DNA of 64,000 bases from Anodontia alba (taxonomy: Eukaryota > Mollusca > Bivalvia > Lucinida > Lucinidae). The stretch is from positions 7,365,855 through 7,429,854 of the forward strand of contig OZ024826.1 in the NCBI GenBank assembly GCA_964016985.1, read 5' to 3'. The notes below the pieces were generated by a model. The model saw only the letters and a program-made list of their open reading frames with translations. It did not search any database and had not been told where the DNA came from. This document shows positions 11,185 to 22,440 of this stretch, in pieces; position 1 is the stretch's first letter, and each line of letters begins with the position of its first letter. Made by a program: the position numbers and the translations under genes.

Positions 11185-11770
11185 ATGAGTATCACTAATA
11201 GATTAAAAATTACTATTTCTCCTATAAGGCTACATTCTGCTTCTTCTTTACAGATTCCCCGTTCTACTGCTGGATTGAACTCTTTGTTACCTACTGTTAA
11301 CGTGTCGCCTTTACAACTTCACTCTGTATCATCTATAAATTTATATGACGCTTCCAACTATAATATTTTCCGTAATCACCTTAGAATTAGACTTCCTCCT
11401 ATTAAATCTCCTTTACTTCTAAAATATAAGAATCCATATAAAAGGAACAGTATGTACCCTAATATTTCTAAGTGCAATGCCAAGAGTTGCATCTGCTGCA
11501 ATCATTTAATTTGTCAGTCTACTATTATTTCCTCTGTTAATCATTGACTATTTTCAGTTGTAAACAACTCTGATTTAGAGACTAAAAATCTGAGGATGTT
11601 ATATATGTTCTCACTTGCAGCGAAAGAGGCTGAGGAATGTAGTATATTGGACAGACCAAACGGGCACTTAAAACAAGGTTTAAGGAACATTTGTTTAAAA
11701 TCAAAAAAGCGAAGAAAATTGATACGTTTCTTTATCAACATTTCCGGAGAGCTGGTCATTCATGATCATC
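11185..11770 (+). pseudogene. N-terminal part and GIY-YIG endonuclease of a Penelope-like element
   Basis: The frame starting at 11185 runs to a stop at 11547 and ends in a cysteine cluster CNAKSCICCNHLI, of the kind placed just before the endonuclease in permuted Penelope-like elements. A different frame from 11598 reads VIYVLTCSERG, then a stop, GM, then another stop, then YIGQTKRALKTRFKEHLFKI and KKIDTFLYQHFRRAGHS. This is a GIY-YIG nuclease core: the VIYVLTC strand, the YIGQT strand, and the Arg and Glu of KTRFKEH. Two in-frame stops and at least one frameshift kill it. It lies upstream of the RT of the same element (12.1-15.0 kb), on the same strand. Confidence 0.75.
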
Positions 11771-12700
11771 TAGTAAAGTTTTGGTTCAACCTGTTGAAAA
11801 AATTATACACAAGTCCAATTCTACCGAAAGATTAAAAAATATTTTAAGACATGAACTTGAACTTAAATGGATTAAACGTTTACAAAATTGAAGGGAAGGC
11901 AATGATCTGGAATCGATACAATTATCCCATCCACACCTTCCAATCAGAGACATCAAAGGGAAAGAAACACAAACACGAAATAACTATAAACCCATTTTCC
12001 ACAAGGATTTAATCATAATATTTACCATGAAGGAAATATTTCTAAAATGCAGGATTTCGATGTTTTTTTTTTTCCTTTTAGATATTAAAAACGTAATAAA
12101 CGATCCCATGGTAAGCGCAAAAATGGTAATTTGAAACGAAAACATAAAACTGTCTTATCTCTTTTTGATTTAAATATTCTCTTAAATTCTGGACGTCATC
12201 AAATGCTTTCTAAACTAGCTTCATTGTCTATTTCTTCATTACGTCAGTTAGATGATGAGGCGAATAATTTTTATGATAGAAAACATGATTTGTATGAAGC
12301 AGCTCTCCTTACTAACGTAATAAACGATCCCATGGTAAGCGCAAAAATGGTAATTTGAAACGAAAACATAAAACTGTCTTATCTCTTTTTGATTTAAATA
12401 TTCTCTTAAATTCTGGACGTCATCAAATGCTTTCTAAACTAGCTTCATTGTCTATTTCTTCATTACGTCAGTTAGATGATGAGGCGAATAATTTTTATGA
12501 TAGAAAACATGATTTGTATGAAGCAGCTCTCCTTACTAGATGTTATACTCAACATGCTCTTCGTTCTTACATTGATTCTGAAATTAACCACATTAGACAT
12601 TTCATCAAAATTCCATTCATTAATAAAGGTATTGAATTCATAGATTTACCTAGCATATTTCGAGATAATAATATCAGCTATACCTTCATATTTTGAAAAC
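11771..12700 (+). pseudogene. Linker region of the Penelope-like element, with a 224-bp duplication
   Basis: Joins the endonuclease to the RT. The frame from 12355 gives KHKTVLSLFDLNILLNSGRH then QMLSKLASLSISSLRQLDDE and NNFYDRKHDLYEAALLTRCY, running to about 12696. The first part is present twice in tandem (12090-12313 and 12314-12537). The unit length 224 is not a multiple of three, so the frame is broken at the junction. Function unknown; the region is characteristic of the element rather than of a host gene. Confidence 0.65.
12090..12537. repeat. Perfect 224-bp tandem duplication
   Basis: Two units, beginning AACGTAATAAACGATCCCAT at 12090 and 12314, appear identical base for base. This is either a very recent duplication or an assembly error. 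Confidence 0.85.
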
Positions 12701-12812
12701 ACGGAATCTCCTATTATTTGTTATAAATATAACAAACCTATCCGTAATACTATACTTAATTTCAATAAATAATTTTCTGATCTTGATATTGAAACTAGCT
12801 CCCCTGATTCTT

Positions 12813-13097
12813 CATTACGAAAACATGCTTATTCAAATATACTGAATTTTTTACCACCAAAAAAATAAAAGTTTTCAGATGAAAAGTTCTGATAATTTTC
12901 ATATTTCTGCTCAAAACATAGATTGTGGGTACTCGTTAGAACCGCCTCGCCGAGGCAGTTCTAACGAGTACCCACAATCTATGTTTTTTAGCAGAAATAA
13001 GAAATATAATGTACACCCCTGTAAACCCCAGTTTTACTATATAAAAGTGGGGTTAAAGGGGGGGGATCAAAATTATATAGGCCATGTTTTCGTGATG
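12813..13097 (+). mobile_element. Family A MITE, copy 5, inserted in the Penelope-like element
   Basis: Full length; palindrome centre base C (CCTCGCCGAGG). It splits the coding remnant between ..LDIETSSPDS and DCKDSKFCYQPKG. Removing the element plus one T restores the reading frame across the junction. Flanks T/T. Confidence 0.9.
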
Positions 13098-14990
13098 TGA
13101 GATTGTAAAGATTCTAAATTTTGTTATCAACCAAAGGGTCACTGGTAACTTGAAGATTATAACTGATTCACGAATCCGTTCGGTTATTTCAAAAGGACCT
13201 AAATATAAATTCCAAGCCCACATTGATTTCAATAAATGTCGGGAAACAATGCCAATGCTTTAAATGATTATTGTATGCGTTGGTGTAAACGAGAGCTTGT
13301 TGAGTCCAATGCTTTAAATAGTGCGAAGTTTAAGATTTTTAAGATCATTGGTGAACGTGTGTTATTTTACTCTAGTAACCTTGATCTTCTCCCTCCTAAT
13401 CCTAAACTATCTTTTCGATATTTGAAACAAGGTATCCAAGAATTTCAAAGGCAGTATATTTTGGCTCCAGCTGATAAAGCTGCTAATAATGTTGTTGCTG
13501 TGTGACGTCTTTATTATATAAATACTCTAATACAAGAACTAGGTAGTACCAATACATATGAACGGATTTCTACTGACGAGAGATCTATTGTTAATACCCA
13601 TTCTATCGATATTACTGCTAAGTTTGCAGTGAGTATTAAAGAAAAGCAAGACAGACTTCCTACGTTATATTGGTTACCGAAACTTCATAAACGACCTCAT
13701 AAAGCACGTTCTATTGCTAATTCTAGTTCATGTACGACTACTGTTTTGTCCAAACTGCTAACTTCATGCATTACTGCTGTTAAAAACATTGGATTAGATA
13801 CTATTACGAAAGGGACGGAATTAGCTTTTTTGGTCAATTAAAAATTCCAATGATGTTCTCAATTAATTCAAATCTAAAAACATTCAGGCTTCTAAATTTT
13901 CTACATATGATTTTTCTACACTGTATACTACGTTACCTCATCATCTTATAAAGGATAAATTTATTGATTTAATTTGCCGAACTTTTATTCGCGAGAATAC
14001 CCAATATTTGGCTTGCAACGAAGAATGTGCTTTTTTCACTTATGATGTATACAATAATTACAATTTATGGTTGTGTCAAAACGTCTGTGATGCCCTTGTT
14101 TATCTTTTGGATAATATTGTTATTAGATTTGAAACTAAACTTTACAGGCAAACAATTGGTATTCCGATGGGAACTAATTGTGCTCTTCTTGTTGCAGATT
14201 TGTTTCTTTTTTGTTATGAGAGAGATTTCATGAAGTCTTTCTCACGTGAAAATCAGGCTGACATTATTGAGGCTTTCCATTCAACTTTAAAATACTTTGA
14301 TGATTTATTAAATACTGACAATATTTACTTCAACCAAATGGTGGACCGGATATACCCTACAGAACTCCAAATAAATAGAGCAAATTCTTCCGACACCGAG
14401 GCACCTTTTTTGGATTTGAATCTATGTATATCTAATGGTACAGTTTCCACCAAAATTTATGATAAACGGGACGATTTTGATTTTGAAATAGTCAATTTCC
14501 CTTTTCTGGATGGCGATGTCCCCCGGCGTACCTAATATGGGGTATACATATCTCAACTTATTAGATTCGCCAGAGCTTCTTCAAATCTTAATGACTTTAA
14601 CTACCGTAATAAAGCCCTTACTGCCAAACTACTTAGGGAGGACTATCGTTATTTTAAACTTCGTAAGGCGTTTTCAAAATTGTATCACAGACACAGTGCC
14701 TTGGTAGAAAAATATAGCGTCAGTCTGAAAACACTTCTGCAACAAGGTATATCGGAACCAGAATTTTACGGTGACTTAGCGTGCAGATTTAGAAATTTGT
14801 AGGAAAATCTAACTTTTCGGAGCAATTCAGAAAACTTATTAACCGTTATAAAGGAATTGGCTATAGCCTGGATATAATGCGACAGACTGCATGCCTAATT
14901 GTCAACCCAGTCATTGTTGATGGCTATTCTTCACTCTTTAATTGCACGACGGCGGTTCGGGCCTCAGACTCAATGACGGCCTCTTCGTAA
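13098..14990 (+). pseudogene. Reverse transcriptase domain of a degenerate Penelope-like element
   Basis: Broken into several frames, but the order is clear: VTGNLKIITDSRIRSVISKG, the block ending YILAPADKAANNVVAV (13236-13505), the LPTLYWLPKLHKRPHKARSI block (13629-13841), FSTLYTTLP, then the 14008-14535 frame. That frame has TYDV near residue 11, TIGIPMGT at 49-56, the catalytic YFDD at 96-99 and the FLDLNL..KIYDKRDDF segment near 139-158. After a stop the C-terminus continues in other frames (YHRHSALVEKYSVSLKTLLQ, EPEFYGDL) to LFNCTTAVRASDSMTASS and a stop at 14988-14990. The order of domains (GIY-YIG first, RT second) is that of the permuted Naiad/Chlamys-type Penelope-like elements. It cannot be translated as it stands. 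Confidence 0.8.
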
Positions 14991-15600
14991 AACTTTAACA
15001 AGTGGGTTGGGGGCTTGCCGATATATCTGGCTTGGCCCGCCGTGGTTCAACTATTGGTTTTTATTTACTCTGGCATACCATAGAATTAGCCATGAGCACT
15101 CGTCTTTGTTTATTATAGTGATTGATTTGATTTTTATATTTTCACTTTGCTGCATTGACTGAATTGGAAACCTTTATATGAACCGAATTTTTATGTATTA
15201 CTGTATTATGAGTAGCATCGGGACCCAGGGTGAAGTTGGCTAGCTGTAAAAGTGCTTTAAACGCCGCGGTGGTTTACTCTACAGACCGTTCGAAGGCGGT
15301 GGTCCCGGTGTTAGTCTTACTCTTTGTTGCTTTGTGGTTTATTCTATGAGGCGATTTGTTTTTTGTCTTACCTTGTGTAATTTTGTTCTTGTGTTTGTCA
15401 GTCCTTTTAGCATTGCGATTACCTCGCTTGGGAAAGAGAGAGTTAATTTTAGTGCTTTTCATACGTTTGTCCGATTTGTGCTTGTTTTGATTTGTTGGTT
15501 TCCTCTTCCTCTTAGTGTCTGGGAAGGGATGCGGTTTGTGGTTGTGATGCCAAATCTTTACCCTAGTTTTATATTTTGCAAAAATATAAAATGTTTGTTC
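14991..15600 (+). repeat. 3' tail of the Penelope-like element
   Basis: Non-coding tail following the RT stop. It contains GCATTGACTGAATTGGAAAC, GCATCGGGACCCAGGGTGAA, the core GACCGTTCGAAGGCGGT (15284-15300), ACCTCGCTTGGGAAAGAGAG and GTCTGGGAAGGGATGCGGTT. The same sequence recurs at 54590-55035, 56143-56560, 30140-30500 (minus) and 26240-26390/26630-26780, so it is a mobile tail. Short ORFs on both strands across it are not genes. Confidence 0.75.
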
Positions 15601-15639
15601 AGCTCGCAAACAGGCATCTCTAATTCAATCCGTGAAACA

Positions 15640-16245
15640 TCATAAAAAATAAATATAAATAAAGAAAATTACTGTGATGAAACAAGATTGGGGACTTAAC
15701 AACCCAGACACTGACACCAGAGCAAAAGGAAAACCACCAGCTGATCTACGGATGACCTTATCAAAGGTTAAACATCATACACCAATCCTCTTCCTCTCAT
15801 GAACTGGTAAGATCGATACCGAATGCAAACAGGATGTCACAAAAATGCCCGTAGAAATGATGGAACACTCGAAGGTTTAACCAGTCCCTTTAAACGCACA
15901 AGGAACCTATTGATCATTGTTTTATTTTACGAATACTGTAGTGCTTTTTGTTTGGTTTTTGTGAGTAATTTTATCTTGCTCTGATGCTCGCTCGCTTCGC
16001 GTTCGGTTTCGTTCGTTTTGTGCTTTCTTTGGTTTGTATATTAGAACATCTCTATAAATTTTACTGCCGACTGTTTTAAGACGCTGGAACTAATGTTGTC
16101 CGTTCTTGGACCTTGTAGCTGCTCGCTGCCTGTTTCGCTGTTGGATGTCTTATTGCTGTGTTAAGTGGGTTCTGTCTGGCATTTGGAACACCTCGTTAAT
16201 ACAGAAGTCGTTGGTTGTGTTGGCTTTCACTGGTTTGTGGCCTGT
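15640..16245. other. No gene; possible diverged retroelement tail
   Basis: 15900-16240 is G/T-rich with TGCCGACTGTTTTAAGACGC near 16066, a weak relative of the tail core GACCGTTCYAAGGCGGT. No open frame with recognisable motifs. Confidence 0.3.
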
Positions 16246-16524
16246 CATTACGAAAACACGTCTATTCAAATATATATAGAAAATTTCACCTCCAAAACTG
16301 AAAATTTTCAGATAAAAAACTCTGATATTTTTCATATTTCTGCACAAAACATAAATTGTGGGCACTCGTTAGAACCGCCTCGGCAAGGCGGTTCTAACGT
16401 GTACCCACAATCTATGTTTTTTGGGCAAAAATAAGAAAAATAATGTATACCCCTGTAAACCCCAGTTTTACTATATAAAACTGGGGTTTAAGGGTTCAAA
16501 TTATAGAGGCATGTTTTCGTGATG
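16246..16524 (+). mobile_element. Family A MITE, copy 6
   Basis: Full length. Palindrome centre base G with one arm mismatch (CGGCAAGG). Right part slightly shortened (GGGTTCAAATTATAGAGGCA). Flanks T/T. Confidence 0.9.
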
Positions 16525-17185
16525 TGTGCTGGGTTGTAGTTTGTTTACTCTTGGTGTCATCGATAGGCTATGATCTGTAAGTGTGCCTTTTCTTTGGCAT
16601 CTTCTTTACTATTTGCACTCGTTTCGTCATTCCTCTTACTATTAGTTCATCTGAGAGCATTGTCAAGGTCATATCTGCTATATTGTTATTTCGGTACATC
16701 TAGTAAAATTGGGTGTTGAAGTTTATTTTATCGTATATCAAAAGTAAGTAACAGTAGACTGATTTTTTTTCTAAAGTACTTGCATCAGTAATGATCCTGG
16801 GTCGTAATTTCTTGTTGCAGTTTGTTAAGATCTCAAACTATAATAATAATTCCAAGCTTAAGTATCCTGTGGATTTAGAGAGTTCCTCGATACAATGAGT
16901 GTGCTAGCGCACCAAACATATACCCTATCCGACGGGTCATTCAGAGGAATCAAGTTTAATACTGTTCCATGAAACTTGTTTTTAACAAAGGTAGTGGTGC
17001 AGTTGTTATGTCTCTGACTGTCGTTGCCGGCGTTGGTTCAAAACTCACTCAGCCCAGTAGTATTTCATATTTCTCCCTATACCTTTTTTCTGAAGTACTT
17101 GCATCAGTAATGATCCTGGGCCTAAATTCTTTGTTGAAGTTTCTCTGTTGGACGGAATATTCTTACAAATGAAAAGTCAATAAGT
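16525..17185. other. No gene; one direct repeat
   Basis: A ~45-bp block with AAGTACTTGCATCAGTAATG and ATCCTGGG is present near 16775 and again near 17093, about 320 bp apart. Nothing else recognised. Confidence 0.4.
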
Positions 17186-17189
17186 CAAC

Positions 17190-17275
17190 TCAGGAACTGA
17201 TGCAATCAGACCCACATAAAGGTCCCCAACAAAGAAGTGAAAGACAGACGAATATAATTAAGCAGTCACAACAAC

Positions 17276-17306
<31 letters not shown>

Positions 17307-17790
17307 AAGAAAAAACGCTGGCAAACAGAGTTTGCAACCCTTTCCCAAAAGGGTGACAACTATATTACCTAAAGTTAACAGAATATATATATATCTTAAG
17401 CATACATAATTGTTAAAAAAGAAAAATATGATAAAGTGAAACACTACATAACAGTTAACAAAAGTACCACAATGAAAGTACCGCAATGGAACGGAAAGGT
17501 CATTAATGAACCAATGGGATTTAAACTAGCTTTACGGGATCACAACACTTGCCTTCAATTTCTAGAGTGGAAAAACATATATGTATTTGTTTGGTCCGTG
17601 TGGAAGTCATCTAACTCATCCATGAATCAACAAAACATCACAGATGAAGCCTATAATAAAACAAAGATAAGGACTCAACAGAAACAACGTGTTGAGATAC
17701 TTGGAGATCACTGGGTAGTAAAACAACACCACTGGAATACTGGAGCAAATAAAAACAACCAGTTGAACTCGAATAAGCCGAGAAACAGAC
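17190..17790 (-). repeat. Retroelement tail-like dispersed repeat Q, reverse copy
   Basis: Colinear, on the opposite strand, with 45470-45960. The shared blocks include GTGAAACACTACATAACAGT-like and AGTACCACAATG.AAGTACCG, and the block with CGTGTTGAGATACTTGGAGA that is also at 9765-9975. It contains an A29 run at 17276-17304. The 123-aa open frame across it is not a recognised protein. Confidence 0.55.
17276..17304. repeat. Poly-A run
   Basis: About 29 A inside the tail-like repeat. It lies within the repeat, not at its end. Confidence 0.95.
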
Positions 17791-17924
17791 ATGAAACTTC
17801 TGGTTAAGACCATCTAATGAATAGTTTTTTTAAGTCAGACCCATCATAAAGTCTGACACCCGACCCATGGTATATCCCTTTAGTTCATAATATATGACAA
17901 ATCTACTAAAAGGATCAGAAACTT

Positions 17925-18830
17925 AAGATTTCTTTACGATATTTCTAAACTTAAACACTTTATCATAAATGTCAGGTTCCGATAGGCGTTGTAGCAGAAG
18001 TATTTTAGCCCGGTACTGTATTTAGAGACTAATTTGTTGTGTCGACGATAAAACTTTCCTATGTTTTTGATACTACCTATACCCTTGTTAAAGAAGTTTG
18101 GCAGTCTAAGTTTTGTCTCGAGCATTAAAGTCAGCCAAATAACTAGACACTCTTGCAAACCAAATAGGCTGAGAAATGTAAACACCATAAGAGGGGCCAC
18201 GAGGAACGTCGCCATCAAAAACAAAACAAAAAAAATAGATAAATAAAAATGGGTAATTAAAATTAACAATGTCAAAATCATTTCATTGCTTTTGTCATAA
18301 ATTTTAGATGAAACAAAACTAATGCAAATCTAAAAATGTGGCTTCGCAATTCAGTGGGATAAATTTGAGTGGCCGTTCCTTCAAAGTAAGAATTATCGAT
18401 ATTCAAAGGGTCGTCCAAATATCTCGAAGTTGAGTTAAAAGTTTCAATAATATCAGCTTTTTATGTATCATCAGAAAAAGAGATACATAAGAAAACAAAA
18501 ACAAATCTTCTTCAAGGAGGTGCATAATTAGTATCCATCGAAATTTCCACAATTTGTCGGTGTAATTTCGTGCCAGATCTAATGAAAATGTTGTGTAAAA
18601 GGTAGGGTTAGGCGTTACAAACATTTTGATAAGACCAAAACCGTTTTTGGTCATCAGAAGTAAAGAATGCATTTCTATTATTACAAGCCAGATGAGGAGA
18701 GACTTCCCTTTGAAAAGGAACCAGCTTGCGTATATTTGCTAGCGAACATTTCCATTCTATAAAAGCGGCCTTCTCAACCAACAGGGCCCCGGACAAGACT
18801 GTGCGGACCCACAATCTGACCTAGAATTTG
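17925..18830 (-). pseudogene. Second Penelope-like RT remnant (minus strand)
   Basis: Minus-strand reading gives, in order and with frame changes: VEKAAFIEWKCSLANIRKLV, LACNNRNAFFTSDDQKRFW (the first strand of the RT core), a degenerate palm segment with CISFSDD, then TFNSTSRYLDDPLN. The catalytic YLDD is kept near 18415-18430. Further on are RKVLSSTQQISL-like and GLKYF pieces matching the C-terminal region of the 13-15 kb element. Same family, independent truncated insertion, opposite strand. Not functional. Confidence 0.7.
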
Positions 18831-19084
18831 TCTCTTTGCAGAGTGTAATACTCAATACATCATTTTTTCTAGCAGCAAGCGATCGATATTCTCGGCACTT
18901 TAAAGCGTGTAAAGACCTTGGAACTGATTACGGGCAAGAAAAATGTTCTTATGTCAGACATTTTGTTGTAGATGTCCCAAGAGATGTAATACATTATTGT
19001 CGACTAATTTGATGACAGATAGATGTGATTACTGTATGTGCTTTTGGCCCATGTCTGTCTATTTTACAAATGAGCCGCAACGCC

Positions 19085-19179
19085 AGAAAATGTACCTTCG
19101 GACCTGTGCGTCCAGTGAAGATTCATATCAGTCTGCACTTTTTCGCAGTCTGATCAGACTCTTCAATAGACGCATTTTG
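19085..19179. repeat. Cassette C hairpin, decayed
   Basis: CCAGTGAAGATTCATATCAG ... GTCTGATCAGACTCTTCAAT and its partial complement. The same kind of hairpin (GCGAAGACTC.GATCAGACTGCGC and complement) is best seen at 59470-59530. Confidence 0.5.
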
Positions 19180-19502
19180 ATAGTCAAATGTTCGAAGGCT
19201 GGAACCCGGATGGCTCGTTTACCGTGGATGATTTGGACTCTTTTTTCAATCCCTACAAAATCCTTCCAATAGCTCAAGAAAACAAATATTTAGGGATTTT
19301 TTTTCTTATTTTATCGATGAGGCGATTCTAATGAGTACACACAACATACAATCATTGTGTAGAAAATCGAAAAGATTTCCCTCAATTATCGTTATTTGCT
19401 TCCTGAACTGGTGCCATGATTAACCCTCAGTGGCTCGAACTACCCATGTCTCGAACGAATTTACATGGTCCCAAAGATGTTCGAGCCATTGAGATTTGAC
19501 TG
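19180..19502. mobile_element. TA-flanked MITE, family T3
   Basis: Left end ATAGTCAAATGTTCGAAGGC, right end GAGCCATTGAGATTTGACTG followed by TA. Interior blocks GGATGGCTCGTTTACCGTGG, TCCTTCCAATAGCTCAAGAA and CATGGTCCCAAAGATGTTCG are shared with 20656-20986 and 24317-24672. The central hairpin is reduced to GATGAGGCGATTCTAATGAG. Confidence 0.65.
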
Positions 19503-19710
19503 TATTTTCTTCATGCAAACAACGAACTCCGGCCATGCTGTGCGGATGTGCAAGCTGATTTGAGTCTTTGTTAGGCGCTCATGTCAGAATGTACGCTTTT
19601 CAAATGAGGCCATGTGTAGGAAAAAAAAACACTGTGTAATATGAGGATACCGGACTTCCCTGGCCAGCCATGTATTCGCACTGACCGGCCTGAGTACTAG
19701 TTATCACGAG

Positions 19711-19915
19711 TTGACACTTTCAGCCTTGCAGACCAAAGCAAATACCTTCGCAAGCAATACAAATCAAAATGAGACGGCTCGCCGTCTCATCTGGATCTAT
19801 ACATTTTGCCATTCTGTTTTTGATGTTTGAATGATATCCCAGTTTGCAACAATGGGCATATCCAAATTCAGAGATAGGAGATTTTACTTTAGAAACGCAG
19901 GGGCGAAAGGGTTAA
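19711..19915. mobile_element. TTAA-type MITE with small hairpin
   Basis: Ends TTGACACTTTCAGCC and GGGGCGAAAGGGTTAA form an imperfect inverted repeat of the CCCTTTC type. The middle carries GAGACGGCTCGCCGTCTC. It is likely another piggyBac-type non-autonomous family, single copy here. Confidence 0.5.
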
Positions 19916-20085
19916 CAAAGACATAAGTCCATGACAAGACTTATGACATGCACATGCTGATCTGGGTCAGGTGTATATGCATGATGAACAATGTTAGTTT
20001 ATATACAGTATATATTCATTTTGAGTACATCTTGTACAACAAGCATTTCTCCAGAAATAATTCTGTATTATATTGTGATTGCTCC

Positions 20086-20089
<4 letters not shown>

Positions 20090-20139
<50 letters not shown>
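20090..20139. repeat. (CT)n microsatellite
   Basis: About 24 CT units. It creates artificial Ser-Leu and Glu-Arg open frames on the two strands. Confidence 0.95.
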
Positions 20140-20141
<2 letters not shown>

Positions 20142-20655
20142 TGTCTGGTTGGCTGGAGGGGCTTAAACCGGTTTTATACCCGCGAGATCGCTCGCCACTT
20201 TCTTCTGATGCAGCTTCAAAAATTAAAACAACGCAGCAAAAAGAAAGCAGAACGCAAAGTGGGCAGACATTGACGAAGATCACAACAGTGCTAGTATCAG
20301 AACAAGACAATAGAAAGCAAAGTTGGCACCGTATAGCCGGTGACCACAATGTTAGAAGAGATAATCAGCAGCAGCATATCCGCCTTGGAAAGGAACGCAG
20401 CAAAAAAACACTGGGGAGGGGTGTTGGGGTGGGAGGTTTAATTCAGTTTTGCACGCGCGAATAGGCAAATATGTTTACAGCTAGGAGCGAATCCAGGCGT
20501 CTTTTAATAGTGAATCAAAATTTCGGAGGAGGTTCGATTTAATGGACAGACAGACAAATAGTGTAGGCTCAGATCAGACGCCGCTGATAAGGGTCTACAC
20601 TATTTACCACTCATCAAGCAATATAAACACATTCAGAGGAACAGGTAATAAAATA
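20140..20655. other. No gene; possible retroelement tail fragments and half of cassette B
   Basis: 20220-20420 (AAAGAAAGCAGAACGCAAAG, GTGACCACAATG) resembles 30580-30640, so it is a dispersed repeat. 20560-20612 carries a short cassette B remnant (TAGGCTCAGATCAGACGCCG ... GGGTCTACACTATTTACC). Confidence 0.4.
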
Positions 20656-20986
20656 CAGTCGAACCTTAATGCCTTGAACATCATTGCGACCATGGAAATT
20701 CATTCGAGACATGGGTAGTTCGAGCCACAGAGGGTGAACCATGGCACCAGTTCAGGAAGCAAGTAGCGATAATTTAGAGAAATCTTTTCGATTTTCTACA
20801 CAATGATTGTATGTTGAGTATACTCATGAGTACACACAACATATAATTCCATAATAAAATAAAAAAAAAATCCCCAAATATTTATTTTCTTGAGCTGTTG
20901 GAAGAATTTTGTAGGGACTGAAAAAAGAGTTCGAATCATCCACGGTAAACGAGCCATCCGTGTTCGAGCCGTTGAGATTTTACTAT
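20656..20986 (-). mobile_element. TA-flanked MITE, family T3
   Basis: Left end CAGTCGAACCTTAATGCCTT after TA; right end GAGCCGTTGAGATTTTACTA. Opposite orientation to 24317-24672. The central hairpin is a shortened cassette A (TGTATGTTGAGTATACTCAT). Confidence 0.7.
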
Positions 20987-21627
20987 AGATGTTGAAATTT
21001 TAAAAGATTAAAAAAGGTGTACGAATATTTAGGGTTAATGCGGTGAACAAAGTTATTTAATGTTTCCCATGAAAATGAAATTTTGAGTCAAAGGCGGTTC
21101 GACTTAACCTCACGAACCATCTCTGTTTCCACCCTTGGTGTAACAGGTGTCGATTGCGTAGGACCAACCAGTTTGTAACTCATAATAATCGAGGCATGTC
21201 GATTTTCACAACATCTTACTTATTATATAACGTCCGTCATTACTGACCTCATCAAGGATTTGACTTGAAAATGCTACCTTAAATGTCTCTCTCGTTTCCT
21301 AGAAAATACGTTCTAAAATCTGAGGAACAAGCAGTTAATAGTTGTGTCATTTAAACGCAATTTCTTTTTAACCATTCTTGTTTCCTCCTCATGTGATACG
21401 GTGATGTTTCACATGTCCCTTGATAGCTACTAAATTGAGTTTAACTTCAGCTGAAATGGGCAGACACACATAATGTTCCCATTAGATTTGTTTAACAAAA
21501 GATAATATAATTTGTAAATCCATTAAAGAGTTTTATTCTAGTAAGCCAGGGCGGCTGAAGACAGAGAAACGTATAATGTTATTATTATCATTACTTGGCC
21601 ATGTTGAAGTCGTCTTCAGTGACACAT
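20987..21627. other. No gene recognised
   Basis: Non-repetitive within this window; no open frame of note. Confidence 0.3.
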
Positions 21628-21835
21628 TTAACCCTAGTCCTGCTGAGCCCGGATATACCCTGTCTTTACAAAAAAGTGTAGATCCAGATCAGTTGCCTTC
21701 TGAACTGATCTGGATATGCACTGTTTGCCATTAAGTATGTGAATTTGTATCAACTAATTAGATCAAGTAATCTGATTGGCTGAAAATTGGAAGTAGGTGT
21801 GGCATCTTAATTTATTCAGCAGGACAAGGGTTTAA
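21628..21835 (-). mobile_element. Family C MITE (TTAA type, piggyBac-like)
   Basis: Flanked by TTAA. Ends CCCTAGTCCTGCTGAGCCCG and TTTATTCAGCAGGACAAGGG are inverted repeats. Central hairpin is the AGTGTAGATCCAGATCAGTT version of cassette B. The other copies, at 25679, 41403 and 47662, are in the opposite orientation. Confidence 0.8.
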
Positions 21836-21950
21836 AGAATAACACTATAAATGAAGTTACCCAGGAAAAGCCACGCCAGCGAAACATCCAAAGGCGGCAC
21901 AAGAAGTGTTAAATACGATGAAAAGACACAACGGCACAGTTGTAATATAC

Positions 21951-22226
21951 CATTACGGGAAACATGCCTATTCAAATATACTGAAAATTGTTTCACCAAA
22001 AAATGAAAAGTTTCAGATAAAAATTCTGATATTTTTCATATTTCTGTTCAATACATAGATTGTTGTACTCTTTAGAACCGCCTCAATGAGGCGGTTCTAA
22101 CGAGTACCCACAATCTATGTTTTAAGCAGAAATAAGAAAATAATGTATACCCCTGTAAACACCAGTTTTACTATATAAAAGTGGAGTTTAAGGAGGACAA
22201 AATTACATAGGCATATTTTCGTGATG
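21951..22226 (+). mobile_element. Family A MITE, copy 7
   Basis: Full length. Palindrome centre base A (CCTCAATGAGG). Inserted in a dispersed repeat whose uninterrupted relative is at about 27790-27830 (CACAGTTGCAATAACCGACA). Flanks C/C. Confidence 0.9.
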
Positions 22227-22388
22227 CGACATACAAACAAAAGCAATGCACCAGAGGGAATGCCTTGGAATGGTCATCAGAAAAAAAAAACTACTTGGGG
22301 CAAAGGCAGGTGGCGCTTAATCGAGTTTTACTCCATGGAAACCTTATCCTCGTCTTCTGAATCAGCTCCAGGCATTAATACAAAAATT

Positions 22389-22433
<45 letters not shown>

Positions 22434-22440
22434 TTAAAGT
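22227..22440. repeat. Dispersed repeat with (GA)n microsatellite
   Basis: (AG)n at 22391-22421 is followed by about 10 G. The preceding GTGGCGCTTAATCGAGTTTT block looks like part of a dispersed repeat, as at 20140. Confidence 0.6.

Noticed and set aside
15274..15645. Open frames of 111 and 103 aa on opposite strands
   Set aside because: Both lie in the retroelement tail, which recurs four more times in the window with frame-breaking differences.
19991..20464. 157-aa open frame with Ser-Leu repeats
   Set aside because: Produced by the (CT)n microsatellite joined to repeat sequence.
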